A stretch of DNA of 64,000 bases from positions 372,001 to 436,000 of the forward strand of contig CAVYYU010000003.1 of the NCBI GenBank assembly GCA_963772805.1, given 5' to 3'. This document shows, piece by piece, positions 18,063 through 26,395 of this stretch; position 1 is the first letter of the stretch; the number at the start of each line of letters is the position of its first letter. Origin of the DNA: Legionella_A sp963772805. Its GTDB lineage: Bacteria; Pseudomonadota; Gammaproteobacteria; Legionellales; Legionellaceae. A program made the position numbers and the translations under genes. The notes beneath the pieces are model-generated. The model was not told the DNA's origin. It saw only the letters and a list, made by a program, of their open reading frames with translations, and made no database searches.

Positions 18063-19271
18063 ATGAATGATATTAGCCGTGGCAGTATACGGGTGCAAGG
18101 TTTTGCTGATCAGGAAATGGATTTTCAGCTAATCCGCCAATTAGGCTCCACACTCTACCGCGGTGCTTCCGTCGGTGAATGTTTAAATCTTGCCAATGAA
18201 ATTAGAGAAGGCGTCCCGGAGGATTGGGTGCGAGAATTTGAAGGTTTGGCTGAGTGGCAGAAAAAAGACGGTTTAGAGCGTCTGCTTAAAAATAATATTG
18301 TCAGTGGCCGTGAACAATTATTTAAAGCCTGCAACTCATTTCGTGCAGCAGAATATTACTCGCCATGTTCCACCGACACGCATCGAAACTTGGGGTTGAA
18401 TTCAGCCGGTTGTTTTACCACGGCAATAGGCACGATGGATTTGCATTTTGAAAGCCATGTAATTCCTTATAAAAATATGGCAATTCCAGCATATTTTATT
18501 TCACCGGCAAATGATGGTCAAAGGCGCAGAACTGTCATGATCGTTAGTGGCTTTGATGGCACCATGGAAGAAGAGTTTATCATGCGCGGCATGGCGGCAA
18601 TTGAGCGAAATTACAATGTAATTCTTTTTGCAGGCCCGGGACAAATGGATGTATTCAGGAAATATCCCGATACCTATTTTGAGCCTGACTTCGAAAACGT
18701 CGTTAAACACGTGATTGATTTTTTTCAAACCAGACAAGAAGTCGATATGCACAAGCTTTTTCTGGTAGGCATCAGTATCGGTGGTTATTTTGCTATCCGT
18801 GCCGCCAGCCATGAGCCGCGAGTTAATGCGTTGGTTGCCAATTCGCCAATATTGGATGTTCATGCCTACATGTCATCCTTCGTGAAGATGGATCCTTGCG
18901 AAATGCCTGACAAGGATGATTTTACCATCGATCAGATAGCGACAATCACGGATTCTGCATTTCCACCGGAATTGCGGGTTAGAAGTGAGCAATTGATGAT
19001 TCGCTATGGCCGGCGTTCGTTTAAAAAGACGTTTGATTATTTGAAGAAATTTAGAGTGGGCGCTGCAATAAAAAATATCTCCTGTCCTTGTCTCTCACTT
19101 ATCGGGGCTAGTGAAGGTGATGAGCCTAGAAAACAGCACGAACAATTTTGCAAGCGCCTGGATGCTGATTATTATGAATTCAGCGATTTCGAAGGTGCAG
19201 GCACTCATTGTCAGGTGGGGAATGTCTCGTTTGCTAATGCGGTTATGTATGATTGGCTAGATGTTTTATAA
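18063..19271 (+). CDS. Alpha/beta hydrolase (esterase/acyl-hydrolase type)
   Basis: ATG 18063 has a strong AAGGAGAG site and gives 402 residues. A helical N-terminal region of about 130 residues precedes the alpha/beta-hydrolase core. The nucleophile elbow is GISIGGY (Ser), an oxyanion-type strand reads VSGFDGTMEE, and the catalytic His is probably in GAGTHCQVGN near the C-terminus. The helical cap plus core resembles the FrsA / dihydroxypseudooxynicotine-hydrolase group; the substrate is unknown. It has no signal peptide, so it is probably cytosolic. Confidence 0.85.
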   Translation: MNDISRGSIRVQGFADQEMDFQLIRQLGSTLYRGASVGECLNLANEIREGVPEDWVREFEGLAEWQKKDGLERLLKNNIVSGREQLFKACNSFRAAEYYSPCSTDTHRNLGLNSAGCFTTAIGTMDLHFESHVIPYKNMAIPAYFISPANDGQRRRTVMIVSGFDGTMEEEFIMRGMAAIERNYNVILFAGPGQMDVFRKYPDTYFEPDFENVVKHVIDFFQTRQEVDMHKLFLVGISIGGYFAIRAASHEPRVNALVANSPILDVHAYMSSFVKMDPCEMPDKDDFTIDQIATITDSAFPPELRVRSEQLMIRYGRRSFKKTFDYLKKFRVGAAIKNISCPCLSLIGASEGDEPRKQHEQFCKRLDADYYEFSDFEGAGTHCQVGNVSFANAVMYDWLDVL

Positions 19272-19406
19272 CGGCTCGTCATCGCTTCTCTTATCTTCTT
19301 GCAAGAGAAGATAAGGGAAAGAACTTGTATTTTAGGGTCGTACCCACCTAGCGTAATCATCAGTACTTATGCTTTAATATCACTATTTTTCTTTAAGGGT
19401 TTTACT

Positions 19407-19742
19407 ATGACCTTTGTCGTTACTGAAAGCTGTATAAAATGCAAATACATGGATTGTGTTGAGGTTTGTCCCGTAGATTGTTTTTATGAAGGGCCCAATT
19501 TCCTGGTGATAGACCCCGATGAGTGCATCGACTGCGCCCTATGTGAGCCTGAGTGCCCCGTTAACGCCATCATGTCGGAAGATGATGTGAATGATGAACA
19601 ACGCCAGTTTTTACAACTCAATGCTGAGCTCGCTAAAGCATGGCCCAATATCACTGCAATGAAAGATGCGCCTGAAGATGCAAAATCTTGGGAAGGTGTT
19701 AAAGACAAGCTGCAATATTTGCAAAAAGAGTGGACGAAGTAA
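19407..19742 (+). CDS. fdxA: 7Fe ferredoxin ([3Fe-4S][4Fe-4S]), FdxA type
   Basis: A small electron carrier of 111 residues. The N-terminal half has the pattern C-x7-C-x3-CP and the second cluster C-x2-C-x2-C-x3-CPVNAI, and the C-terminal extension is typical of FdxA. ATG 19407 starts the conserved MTFVVTESC; the longer upstream frame would add non-conserved sequence. Its stop lies inside the start of the downstream helicase gene, so the two are probably translationally coupled. Confidence 0.93.
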   Translation: MTFVVTESCIKCKYMDCVEVCPVDCFYEGPNFLVIDPDECIDCALCEPECPVNAIMSEDDVNDEQRQFLQLNAELAKAWPNITAMKDAPEDAKSWEGVKDKLQYLQKEWTK

Positions 19743-21700
19743 CAAGTGTCACTGACGACGCGCTTGCTCAATGCCAGCGAGTCTTAAGTGAAAAAGGGCG
19801 CCTATCCACGGCTATTCCCGGTTTCGTTGCCCGTGCCCAACAGATTGAACTGGCAAGCAAGATTGCGCAGGTTATCAATGAAAAAAGTACGTTGATTGCC
19901 GAAGCGGGAACCGGTACAGGCAAAACATTTGCTTACCTGATTCCCTGTCTGCTCAGTGGCAAGAAAGCACTGATCTCAACCGCGACCAAGACGCTGCAAG
20001 ATCAATTATTCCACAAAGATTTACCTATGCTGGTGCGTGCGCTAGGTCTTTCCGTGCGCGTGCAAAACCTAAAAGGACGCGCTAATTACCTCTGTCGATA
20101 TCGCGTTGATATGCATGCAGAAGAAGGACGATTCATCAGCCCGCAATGCGCACATGAAATATTGCATGTGCGTGAAAAATTACCGCAGCTTACCGCAGGT
20201 GAACGCAGTGAATTGCCAGAAATCAGTGAAGACTCGCAAGTCTGGCCCTACGTGACCTCAACTGCCGACAATTGTTTGGGCAGCGAATGTGAGTTTCACC
20301 AAACCTGCTTCCTGGTTAATGCTCGCAAACGGGCATTAACTGCTGATGTTGTTGTGATTAATCACCACCTGTATTTTGCAGACTCTCATTTAAAAGAGGG
20401 CGGGTTTGGTGAATTATTGCCTGGTGTTGATGTTGTTGTTTTTGATGAGGCACATCAGTTAGCTGAAATTGCGGCTAATTTTCAAGGCGAGCGAGTGGGT
20501 ACGCGCCAATTTCGCGATCTACTGGATGATGTATTGCGTGAATGGCCGATTCTCGATTTAGCTAACCAGCCGTTGAAGCAGCTAAGTGCCAAGCTTGATC
20601 TGGCAATTGATCAACTGCTGATGAGCTCTTTTGTACGCGAAGAGAGACTTGGCTGGGAGCAGGTACAGAGCAATAAGGCATTTATTCAGGCATGGGATTC
20701 TTTATTAGAGCTTGCCCATGAAATTATGCAATGCTTTACGGATGTGGACGAGAAAGAGCATTCTGGTTTGGTACGCTGTAAAGCGCGGCTAGAGGATTTA
20801 ATCCGTGGTCTGCAATCATTCTCGTCTGCCAAACAAGATCAAATCCGGTGGCTGGAACGTTTTAAGCAAAGCATCGTGTTTCACGCTACACCGTTTGATA
20901 TCGCACCCGCATTTAATACGTTGCTTAAGACACAACCCTGCGCTTACGTGTTTACTTCAGCGACTTTAACGATGGCCTCTTCGTTCGATTGCTTTATTAA
21001 ATCATTAGGATTAACTCAAGCACAAACCTTATTGTTGCCAAGCCCATTTAATTTCCAGCAACAAGCCTTACTTTATTTGCCGCGCACGCTTCCTGATCCG
21101 AAAGACGATCGATATTATGAGCTGCTGCTGGCAAAAGCTTTACCGGTAATCAACGCCTGCGGCGGCCGGTGTTTTTTTCTGTTCACCAGCCACCGTGCAT
21201 TGCGACAAGTGGCGGGTTTGCTGGCTAAAAAAATAGATTACCCTCTGTTAATTCAAGGAGATGAAGCAAAACCCATTCTATTGGAACGTTTTCGCCAGCT
21301 AGGAAATGCTGTACTACTGGGTACAGCGACGTTCTGGGAGGGGGTTGATGTTAAAGGCGAGGCATTATCCTGCGTGATTATTGATAAATTACCATTTGCA
21401 AGTCCCGTTGATCCGATAATCCGTGGTAAAATGGCCTATTTTAAAGCACGTGGGTTATCCGGTTTTGATGAGCTGTCGTTACCCAATGCAGTATTGGCTT
21501 TAAAACAGGGTGTAGGACGTTTGATTCGTGATGCCAGTGATCGAGGGGTGTTGATGATCGCTGATCCGCGTTTGACCGGAAGAGATTATGGCCGCCATAT
21601 TCTTGCCAGCCTCCCTAAAATGAGTAAAACACGTGATGAACAAACCGTATTAACTTTTATTAACCAATTGGCTTTAACGAATGAAATTGCTGGCGATTGA
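19730..21700 (+). CDS. ATP-dependent DNA helicase, DinG/YoaA family
   Basis: A 656-residue XPD-like superfamily 2 helicase. Walker A EAGTGTGKT is near residue 60, an Fe-S cluster region has Cys residues in NYLCRYR and NCLGSECEFHQTCFL, Walker B is VVFDEAHQL, and the C-terminal motif VI region has KQGVGRLIRD. Sequence and length are closer to YoaA than to DinG. Members repair stalled forks or R-loops. It starts at GTG 19730, overlapping fdxA by 13 bases, and overlaps tsaB by 20 bases, so the three form an operon. Confidence 0.92.
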   Translation: MDEVTSVTDDALAQCQRVLSEKGRLSTAIPGFVARAQQIELASKIAQVINEKSTLIAEAGTGTGKTFAYLIPCLLSGKKALISTATKTLQDQLFHKDLPMLVRALGLSVRVQNLKGRANYLCRYRVDMHAEEGRFISPQCAHEILHVREKLPQLTAGERSELPEISEDSQVWPYVTSTADNCLGSECEFHQTCFLVNARKRALTADVVVINHHLYFADSHLKEGGFGELLPGVDVVVFDEAHQLAEIAANFQGERVGTRQFRDLLDDVLREWPILDLANQPLKQLSAKLDLAIDQLLMSSFVREERLGWEQVQSNKAFIQAWDSLLELAHEIMQCFTDVDEKEHSGLVRCKARLEDLIRGLQSFSSAKQDQIRWLERFKQSIVFHATPFDIAPAFNTLLKTQPCAYVFTSATLTMASSFDCFIKSLGLTQAQTLLLPSPFNFQQQALLYLPRTLPDPKDDRYYELLLAKALPVINACGGRCFFLFTSHRALRQVAGLLAKKIDYPLLIQGDEAKPILLERFRQLGNAVLLGTATFWEGVDVKGEALSCVIIDKLPFASPVDPIIRGKMAYFKARGLSGFDELSLPNAVLALKQGVGRLIRDASDRGVLMIADPRLTGRDYGRHILASLPKMSKTRDEQTVLTFINQLALTNEIAGD

Positions 21701-22367
21701 TACATCCACAGAACTTGCTACGGTAGCCTTGTTTATAAATGGGCAAATTTTTAGTGAAGAACAGGGCAGCGTGCGTGAACATGCGCAATTTTTATTACCA
21801 ATGATTGAACGTCTGCTTGCTTTAGCAGGTATTAAGCTCGCGCAATTGGACGGTATTGTTTTTGGCTGCGGGCCCGGAAGTTTTACTGGCCTGCGCATTG
21901 CTTGCAGTGTCGCTAAAGCGCTAGCTTATGCACATGATCTACCGCTTTATCCCGTTAGCAGCCTTGCAGCCATTGCCTACAATGTTTATCACACTGAGAT
22001 AGATTTGATGCCCAATGTACGCGTGTTAGCCATGATTGATGCGCGAATGCAACAGGTTTACTGGGCGGAATTTACGGCTGACTTGGACATGAAGGTAGTT
22101 GAGCAGGTAATGGCTGTTACTGATATTTCTCTGGAAACTAGCACACCACTTATATTGGCTGGCGTTGGTTTTGAAGCTTATGCAGCGCAGCTTCCTGCAG
22201 CAATTCAAGCGCTAGTCGTGGCGCAAAAAGTGATTTTCCCCACTGCCGAGGCCATGATTGGATTAGTGCGCTTAGGGCGGTGCAAGCCCGTTAGTGCAGA
22301 AGAGGCGCTGCCGGTGTATGTTCGAAATCAGGTTACGCAAGGAGGGGCTGGTTCTGGTAGCGTCTAA
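21681..22367 (+). CDS. tsaB: tRNA t6A modification protein TsaB
   Basis: TsaB scaffolds TsaD and TsaE in making N6-threonylcarbamoyladenosine at position 37 of ANN-decoding tRNAs. The 228-residue product has the ASKHA-type N-terminus LLAIDTSTELATVAL and the GPGSFTGLRI signature at about 70-80. Its start lies inside the helicase gene, as is common for yoaA-tsaB neighbours. Confidence 0.94.
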   Translation: MKLLAIDTSTELATVALFINGQIFSEEQGSVREHAQFLLPMIERLLALAGIKLAQLDGIVFGCGPGSFTGLRIACSVAKALAYAHDLPLYPVSSLAAIAYNVYHTEIDLMPNVRVLAMIDARMQQVYWAEFTADLDMKVVEQVMAVTDISLETSTPLILAGVGFEAYAAQLPAAIQALVVAQKVIFPTAEAMIGLVRLGRCKPVSAEEALPVYVRNQVTQGGAGSGSV

Positions 22368-22428
22368 TTTAAAACAGCCACAACCTTGTTCGAAAATTAA
22401 TATTTATATTCTAAACGCCGGGGGATAG

Positions 22429-22608
22429 ATGGATAAAAAATTATTGGAATTACTGGTATGCCCTTTATGCAAGGGTGAGCTATTATTAAAGCAGAATGAG
22501 TTGATTTGTCGCTTTGACCGCCTAGCCTATCCTATTCGGGACGGGATACCGGTTATGTTAGAGAATGAAGCGCGACCAGTGACCTTAGAGGAAAAAGATA
22601 AATTATGA
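22429..22608 (+). CDS. Trm112/YcaR-like small zinc-ribbon-type protein
   Basis: A 59-residue gene. The translation begins MDKKLLELLVCPLCKGEL and contains CRFDRLAYPIRDGIP and a VMLENEARP tail, the full UPF0434/Trm112 pattern. The first Cys pair (CPLC) is kept, with one further Cys before RFDRLAYP. In many gammaproteobacteria this gene sits just before kdsB, as here: its TGA overlaps the kdsB ATG in ATGA, indicating coupling. Its role is unknown; Trm112 relatives activate methyltransferases. Confidence 0.93.
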   Translation: MDKKLLELLVCPLCKGELLLKQNELICRFDRLAYPIRDGIPVMLENEARPVTLEEKDKL

Positions 22609-23363
22609 GTGTCGATTTTCATGTGATTATTCCGGCTCGTTATCAATCGTCGCGGTTGCCAGGTAAGTTGTTAATGGAGCTGGATGGAATTACGGTGATT
22701 GAGCGTGTTTATCGGCAGGCCTTAAAGGCAAAGCCTGTGAGCATTATTATTGCTACCGATAATCGGGTTATTTTCGATTTGGCCACGGGTTTTGGTGCGC
22801 AAGTGATGATGACTGCAATCAATCATCCATCGGGCACAGACAGAATTGCAGAGGTTGTAGCGGCTCGTGTGTTTGCACCTGATGATATTATTGTCAATGT
22901 GCAAGGCGATGAGCCGCTCATGGCGCCAGAGTTAATCACTCAAGTGGCGCAAAGTTTGATGGTATCGGATGCGCTGATGGCAACTTTGTGTTGGCCGGTC
23001 GATGATTATGAGCAGTTAACCAACCCGAATGTGGTTAAAGTAGTACGAGACCGCAATAATAATGCCTTATATTTTTCCAGAAGCATGATTCCTGCGAATC
23101 GTGATCAACCATTCAACACCGCAAATGTGTTCAAACACATAGGGCTTTATGCTTATCGCGCGGCCTTTCTACTTGAAGTGGTCGGCTGGCCTGTATGTGG
23201 CCTAGAAGAGGCTGAAGCGCTAGAACAATTACGGGTTCTGTGGGCGGGGCATAAAATCAGGGTCGATCAGGCTTGCGTGCAACCCCTACAAGATATCAAT
23301 ACCAGTGAAGATTTGGCGCGAGCTCGAAGTCATCTAGGGGGGCGAAGCTCGAATGAAACCTAG
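22605..23363 (+). CDS. kdsB: 3-deoxy-manno-octulosonate cytidylyltransferase (CMP-KDO synthetase)
   Basis: Activates KDO with CTP for the lipopolysaccharide inner core. The 252-residue product has the nucleotide-binding start IIPARYQSSRLPGKLL, VNVQGDEPLM with the metal-binding Asp, and the HIGLYAYR segment, all typical of KdsB. It overlaps the Trm112-like gene by four bases and converges with the permease gene downstream. Confidence 0.95.
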   Translation: MSVDFHVIIPARYQSSRLPGKLLMELDGITVIERVYRQALKAKPVSIIIATDNRVIFDLATGFGAQVMMTAINHPSGTDRIAEVVAARVFAPDDIIVNVQGDEPLMAPELITQVAQSLMVSDALMATLCWPVDDYEQLTNPNVVKVVRDRNNNALYFSRSMIPANRDQPFNTANVFKHIGLYAYRAAFLLEVVGWPVCGLEEAEALEQLRVLWAGHKIRVDQACVQPLQDINTSEDLARARSHLGGRSSNET

Positions 23364-23397
23364 TCGGAATGCGGTGGCACGTGGCAGCACACTTCAG

Positions 23398-24804
23398 TTA
23401 ACTTAAACCTTTTGCCAGTTTCGCTCGGCGCATTAAGAGCAAAGCGGCTGGCAAGAGCATCAGAAAGATACCGCAGGAAAATACGTAACGAAAATGACTG
23501 GCACCTGTTATATCCATCGTACTTTCTGGAGGGAAAAACCCAACAATCAAGGTAATGGCGCAACCTATTATTCCCAATAAACAGGTAAAATAATAACCGA
23601 AACGACCCCCAGGTATTGCGAAGGGGCGTGGCAAATTTGGAAACTTACTTTTCAGACGAATCGCTGCAACAAACATCAACACATACATCAGAATATACAG
23701 TTCAGTGCTCAAATCGGTGAATAACCAATAAATGGCATTGACGGTGGGGAATAGCAAAAATCCGCTGCATAACAGCGTGACTAACACGGCTTGCAAAATT
23801 AATATGCGTGATGCAATGCCATGATGGTTCAAACGATACAGCCAGTGCGGCAAATATCCATTATCCGCAGCCAGCAGCAAACCCTTAGCCGGTGAAATAA
23901 TCCAGTTCACCATGCCGCCCAAACTGCCCAGCAACAACAAGACAACCATCACGGGCATCAACCAGGATAAATGATAAACCGCAAAGAAATTGTTAAATGC
24001 TTGCATGACGCCATTGACCAGGCTTATTTTTTCTTGCGGCAGGACGAATGCTATCGCCAGGGATCCAAAGATCATGGTGGTTAAAATCAGAATAACCGAA
24101 AAATACATGGCACGTGGGAAATTACGCTGTGGGTTATGCACATTGCGCACGTGCACGGCTGCTAGCTCCATGCCTAGGAATGAAGTCATGATTGCCGTTA
24201 AAGAGACCCAGGAGTGGTTGTCTTCCCAGTGGGGAATGAGGTGCTTCAGACTTAAATCAACCTCAATGGGATGGCCGTTAATCAGCCAGATTATCGCCAG
24301 CAGGATGATAAAACCCATGGGAATAATCATCCCGACGATCGCACAGAAGCTGGCGAATGAGGCCGAAGCGCGCAAGCCCGAAAGTCCGACGATAGTCAGC
24401 GACCAGAAAACGACAAGAATAACCGAAATCAAGTAATATTTGTTCTGCGCGAGTTCTGGATCAATCAGATAGGCCAAGGTACCCGCGATAAACGAGAGAA
24501 TGGTGGGGTACCAGACCATGGTGTTAATCCATTGTAACCAAATGGCAAGGAATGCCCAGTTATCGCCAAATGCATAATGTACCCAGCTGTAAACTCCTCC
24601 TTCTTCTTCTGACCAAGTGGAGGAAAGCTCAGCTGATACCATGGCAACAGGGATTAGGAAAACAATTGCAGCGAATATAAAGAAAAAAATGAGTGAGGAG
24701 CCAAACAACGCGGTTGCGGGCAAATTGCGAATGCTATCAATGGCACCAGTGATTAACAACACTAATGCGAGCATTGAAATTTTTTCGGAAGACCACGCTT
24801 TCAT
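23398..24804 (-). CDS. APC-family amino-acid permease or antiporter
   Basis: A polytopic inner-membrane protein of about 468 residues with roughly 12 membrane segments. The N-terminal GAIDSIRNLPA and SAELSSTWSEEEGGVYSW segments match the APC superfamily, closest in style to the GadC/AdiC-like antiporters common in Legionella and Coxiella. The substrate cannot be read from sequence. ATG 24804 is taken as start; a GTG three codons upstream is possible. Confidence 0.9.
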   Translation of the reverse strand: MKAWSSEKISMLALVLLITGAIDSIRNLPATALFGSSLIFFFIFAAIVFLIPVAMVSAELSSTWSEEEGGVYSWVHYAFGDNWAFLAIWLQWINTMVWYPTILSFIAGTLAYLIDPELAQNKYYLISVILVVFWSLTIVGLSGLRASASFASFCAIVGMIIPMGFIILLAIIWLINGHPIEVDLSLKHLIPHWEDNHSWVSLTAIMTSFLGMELAAVHVRNVHNPQRNFPRAMYFSVILILTTMIFGSLAIAFVLPQEKISLVNGVMQAFNNFFAVYHLSWLMPVMVVLLLLGSLGGMVNWIISPAKGLLLAADNGYLPHWLYRLNHHGIASRILILQAVLVTLLCSGFLLFPTVNAIYWLFTDLSTELYILMYVLMFVAAIRLKSKFPNLPRPFAIPGGRFGYYFTCLLGIIGCAITLIVGFFPPESTMDITGASHFRYVFSCGIFLMLLPAALLLMRRAKLAKGLS

Positions 24805-24876
24805 TGACAACACATCTCAACTGGAAAAAAAGTGCAGATTATAAAGTAACAGGGGCTTGCATGGAATGTATTTATT

Positions 24877-25197
24877 TTATTCATGGTCATGTTTTCCGCC
24901 GCGGCAGGTAGGGGATGCCGGTGCACCTGCTTTTTGTTTGGGCCATTCATCAGGGGTGTACAGGTGCAAGGTTAACGCATGTAGTCCTGAGTTGAACTCT
25001 GTAGCAAGCAAGGAATTAACCATACGATGGCGCGCAATACGAGTCAGACTTGCAAAATGAGTGGATACGGCAACGACTTTGAAATGTGTTTCAGAGCCAT
25101 CAGGCACGTTGTGACGATGCGATTCATTATCAATTATCAACAGGTCTGGTTTTAATTCTATAAATAATGCATCATAAATATGTTGCTTTCGTGACAT
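24877..25197 (-). CDS. bolA: BolA family protein
   Basis: A 106-residue protein starting at MSRKQHIYDAL. The BolA core is clear: IDNESHRHNVPDGSETHFKV carries the conserved HxxP and SHF-like elements, and RHRMVNSLLATEF with GLHALTLHLYTPDEW forms the C-terminal half. BolA proteins pair with monothiol glutaredoxins in Fe-S handling and affect cell shape under stress. The short His/Lys tail is extra. It is divergent from the pilin gene. Confidence 0.93.
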   Translation of the reverse strand: MSRKQHIYDALFIELKPDLLIIDNESHRHNVPDGSETHFKVVAVSTHFASLTRIARHRMVNSLLATEFNSGLHALTLHLYTPDEWPKQKAGAPASPTCRGGKHDHE

Positions 25198-25326
25198 GGC
25201 AGGTTCGTCGTCGTCCGGTATAGGCCAAGTATACTGAGCAAATGGCGGTTTGTCATTCGCGTGAATTGTGTAACAAAAACATTCTAAAGGTTTTTGGTAC
25301 TTACAGTTGCTAAGCAAGGAGCATGC

Positions 25327-25743
25327 ATGAGGCAGCGAGGTTTTACCCTAATCGAAATGATGATCGTCGTTGGGCTTATTGGGCTTCTAACTACGTTGGC
25401 TGTTTTTACCTATCAGGATTTTGTAATTAGAGCGCGCGTGACTGATGGTTTAGGGTTGGCCTCATCGGCAAAGTTGGCGATTGCTGAGTCAGCCTGGAAA
25501 ATTGATGCACTGCCAGCGACGCAAGCAGAAACCGGGTATTTTGGCCCGGTAGCGGATGCCAATGTTCAGTCCATTTCTATTTCTAATGATGGTGCAGCTG
25601 AAATTATCATTACTTATACACCGGCTGCCGGGGGTGGCACTATCATTTTAAAGCCGACCTATAATGAGAAAAAAGAGCTGATATGGACCTGTACCGGAGG
25701 TACTTTAACAAATAGGTATCGACCAGTAAACTGCAGATTGTAA
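25327..25743 (+). CDS. Type IV major-pilin-like protein (copy 1)
   Basis: A 138-residue prepilin starting at ATG 25327 (AAGGAG upstream). It has a short leader MRQRG cut before Phe (G|FTLIEMMIVVGLIGLL), the Glu5-containing hydrophobic helix, and two C-terminal cysteines enclosing a loop (WTCTGG ... PVNCRL), the type IVa pilin D-region. The degenerate helix start and shorter length than copy 2 suggest divergence in role. A second pilin gene follows after 154 bases. Confidence 0.9.
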   Translation: MRQRGFTLIEMMIVVGLIGLLTTLAVFTYQDFVIRARVTDGLGLASSAKLAIAESAWKIDALPATQAETGYFGPVADANVQSISISNDGAAEIIITYTPAAGGGTIILKPTYNEKKELIWTCTGGTLTNRYRPVNCRL

Positions 25744-25843
25744 TGAGTAGATTTTGTCATAAAGTGTCACAATGTGACAGTTATGATCAGTTCGCGGTTG
25801 TCACTGGCAGTAAAATCGCCTTGTTGCTGTTGATTTTTTAAAG

Positions 25844-25860
25844 TTGGCATCGATTTTGCA
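25844..25860 (+). promoter_or_regulatory. Sigma-54 (-24/-12) promoter of the second pilin gene
   Basis: TTGGCATCGATTTTGCA has GG and GC separated by exactly ten bases and matches the TGGCAC-N5-TTGCW consensus at most positions. It lies 38 bases before the pilin ATG at 25898. pilA genes of Pseudomonas and relatives are sigma-54/PilR dependent. Confidence 0.7.
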
Positions 25861-25897
25861 TTGCAATTAACGTATTGAGATTATTTAGGGGAACGTC

Positions 25898-26329
25898 ATG
25901 AAACAACGAGGCTTTACACTGATTGAACTTATGATTGTAGTAGCAATCATTGGTATTCTTGCGGCCGTAGCTATTCCTGCTTATCAAGATTACTTGGTAA
26001 GAGCGAGAATAACGGAAGGACTAAGTCTTGCGTCCGGAGCAAAGGTGACTATATCCGAGAATGCTATGAATGGGGCGGCGGATCTATCTTTAGGTTGGTT
26101 TCCACCATCAGCTACGCCTAATGTTGCAAGTGTTGCTGTTGCTGCAGCCACAGGGGTTATTACCGTGACTTACACCGCGGCAGCACAGAACGTGGTGTTA
26201 ACACTAACTCCTACCGCTGGAGGTGCTGCAATAGCCGCTGGTGCGCCACCTACTGATGCGATTGCCTGGACATGCGCTGTGTCTGCCGCAGCTAACAACC
26301 GTTACGTACCGGCTAACTGCAGGATTTAA
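25898..26329 (+). CDS. pilA: Type IV major pilin, PilA
   Basis: A 143-residue prepilin: leader MKQRG then FTLIELMIVVAIIGILAAV, the canonical class IVa N-terminus with Glu5. The C-terminal disulfide loop is WTCAVSA ... PANCRI. GGGGAACG is the ribosome site. The Ala/Thr-rich middle is typical of a major pilin. Preceded by a good sigma-54 promoter and followed by a strong terminator, so it forms its own transcription unit, likely under PilSR-type control. Confidence 0.94.
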   Translation: MKQRGFTLIELMIVVAIIGILAAVAIPAYQDYLVRARITEGLSLASGAKVTISENAMNGAADLSLGWFPPSATPNVASVAVAAATGVITVTYTAAAQNVVLTLTPTAGGAAIAAGAPPTDAIAWTCAVSAAANNRYVPANCRI

Positions 26330-26342
26330 TGACTACGCTAAT

Positions 26343-26368
26343 AAAAGCCGCCCGCGGGCGGCTTTTTT
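26343..26368 (+). terminator. Rho-independent terminator after pilA
   Basis: A GC-rich stem AAAAGCCGCCCG / CGGGCGGCTTTT followed by T-run lies 14 bases after the pilA stop codon. The A-run on the other side may also serve the convergent pfp gene. Confidence 0.9.
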
Positions 26369-26395
26369 ATTGGTTATCTATTGTTCCCGTCGAAG

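Noticed and set aside
25277..25314. Sigma-54-like promoter before the first pilin gene
   Set aside because: TTGGTAC...TTGCT has 11 rather than 10 bases between GG and GC, which sigma-54 tolerates poorly.
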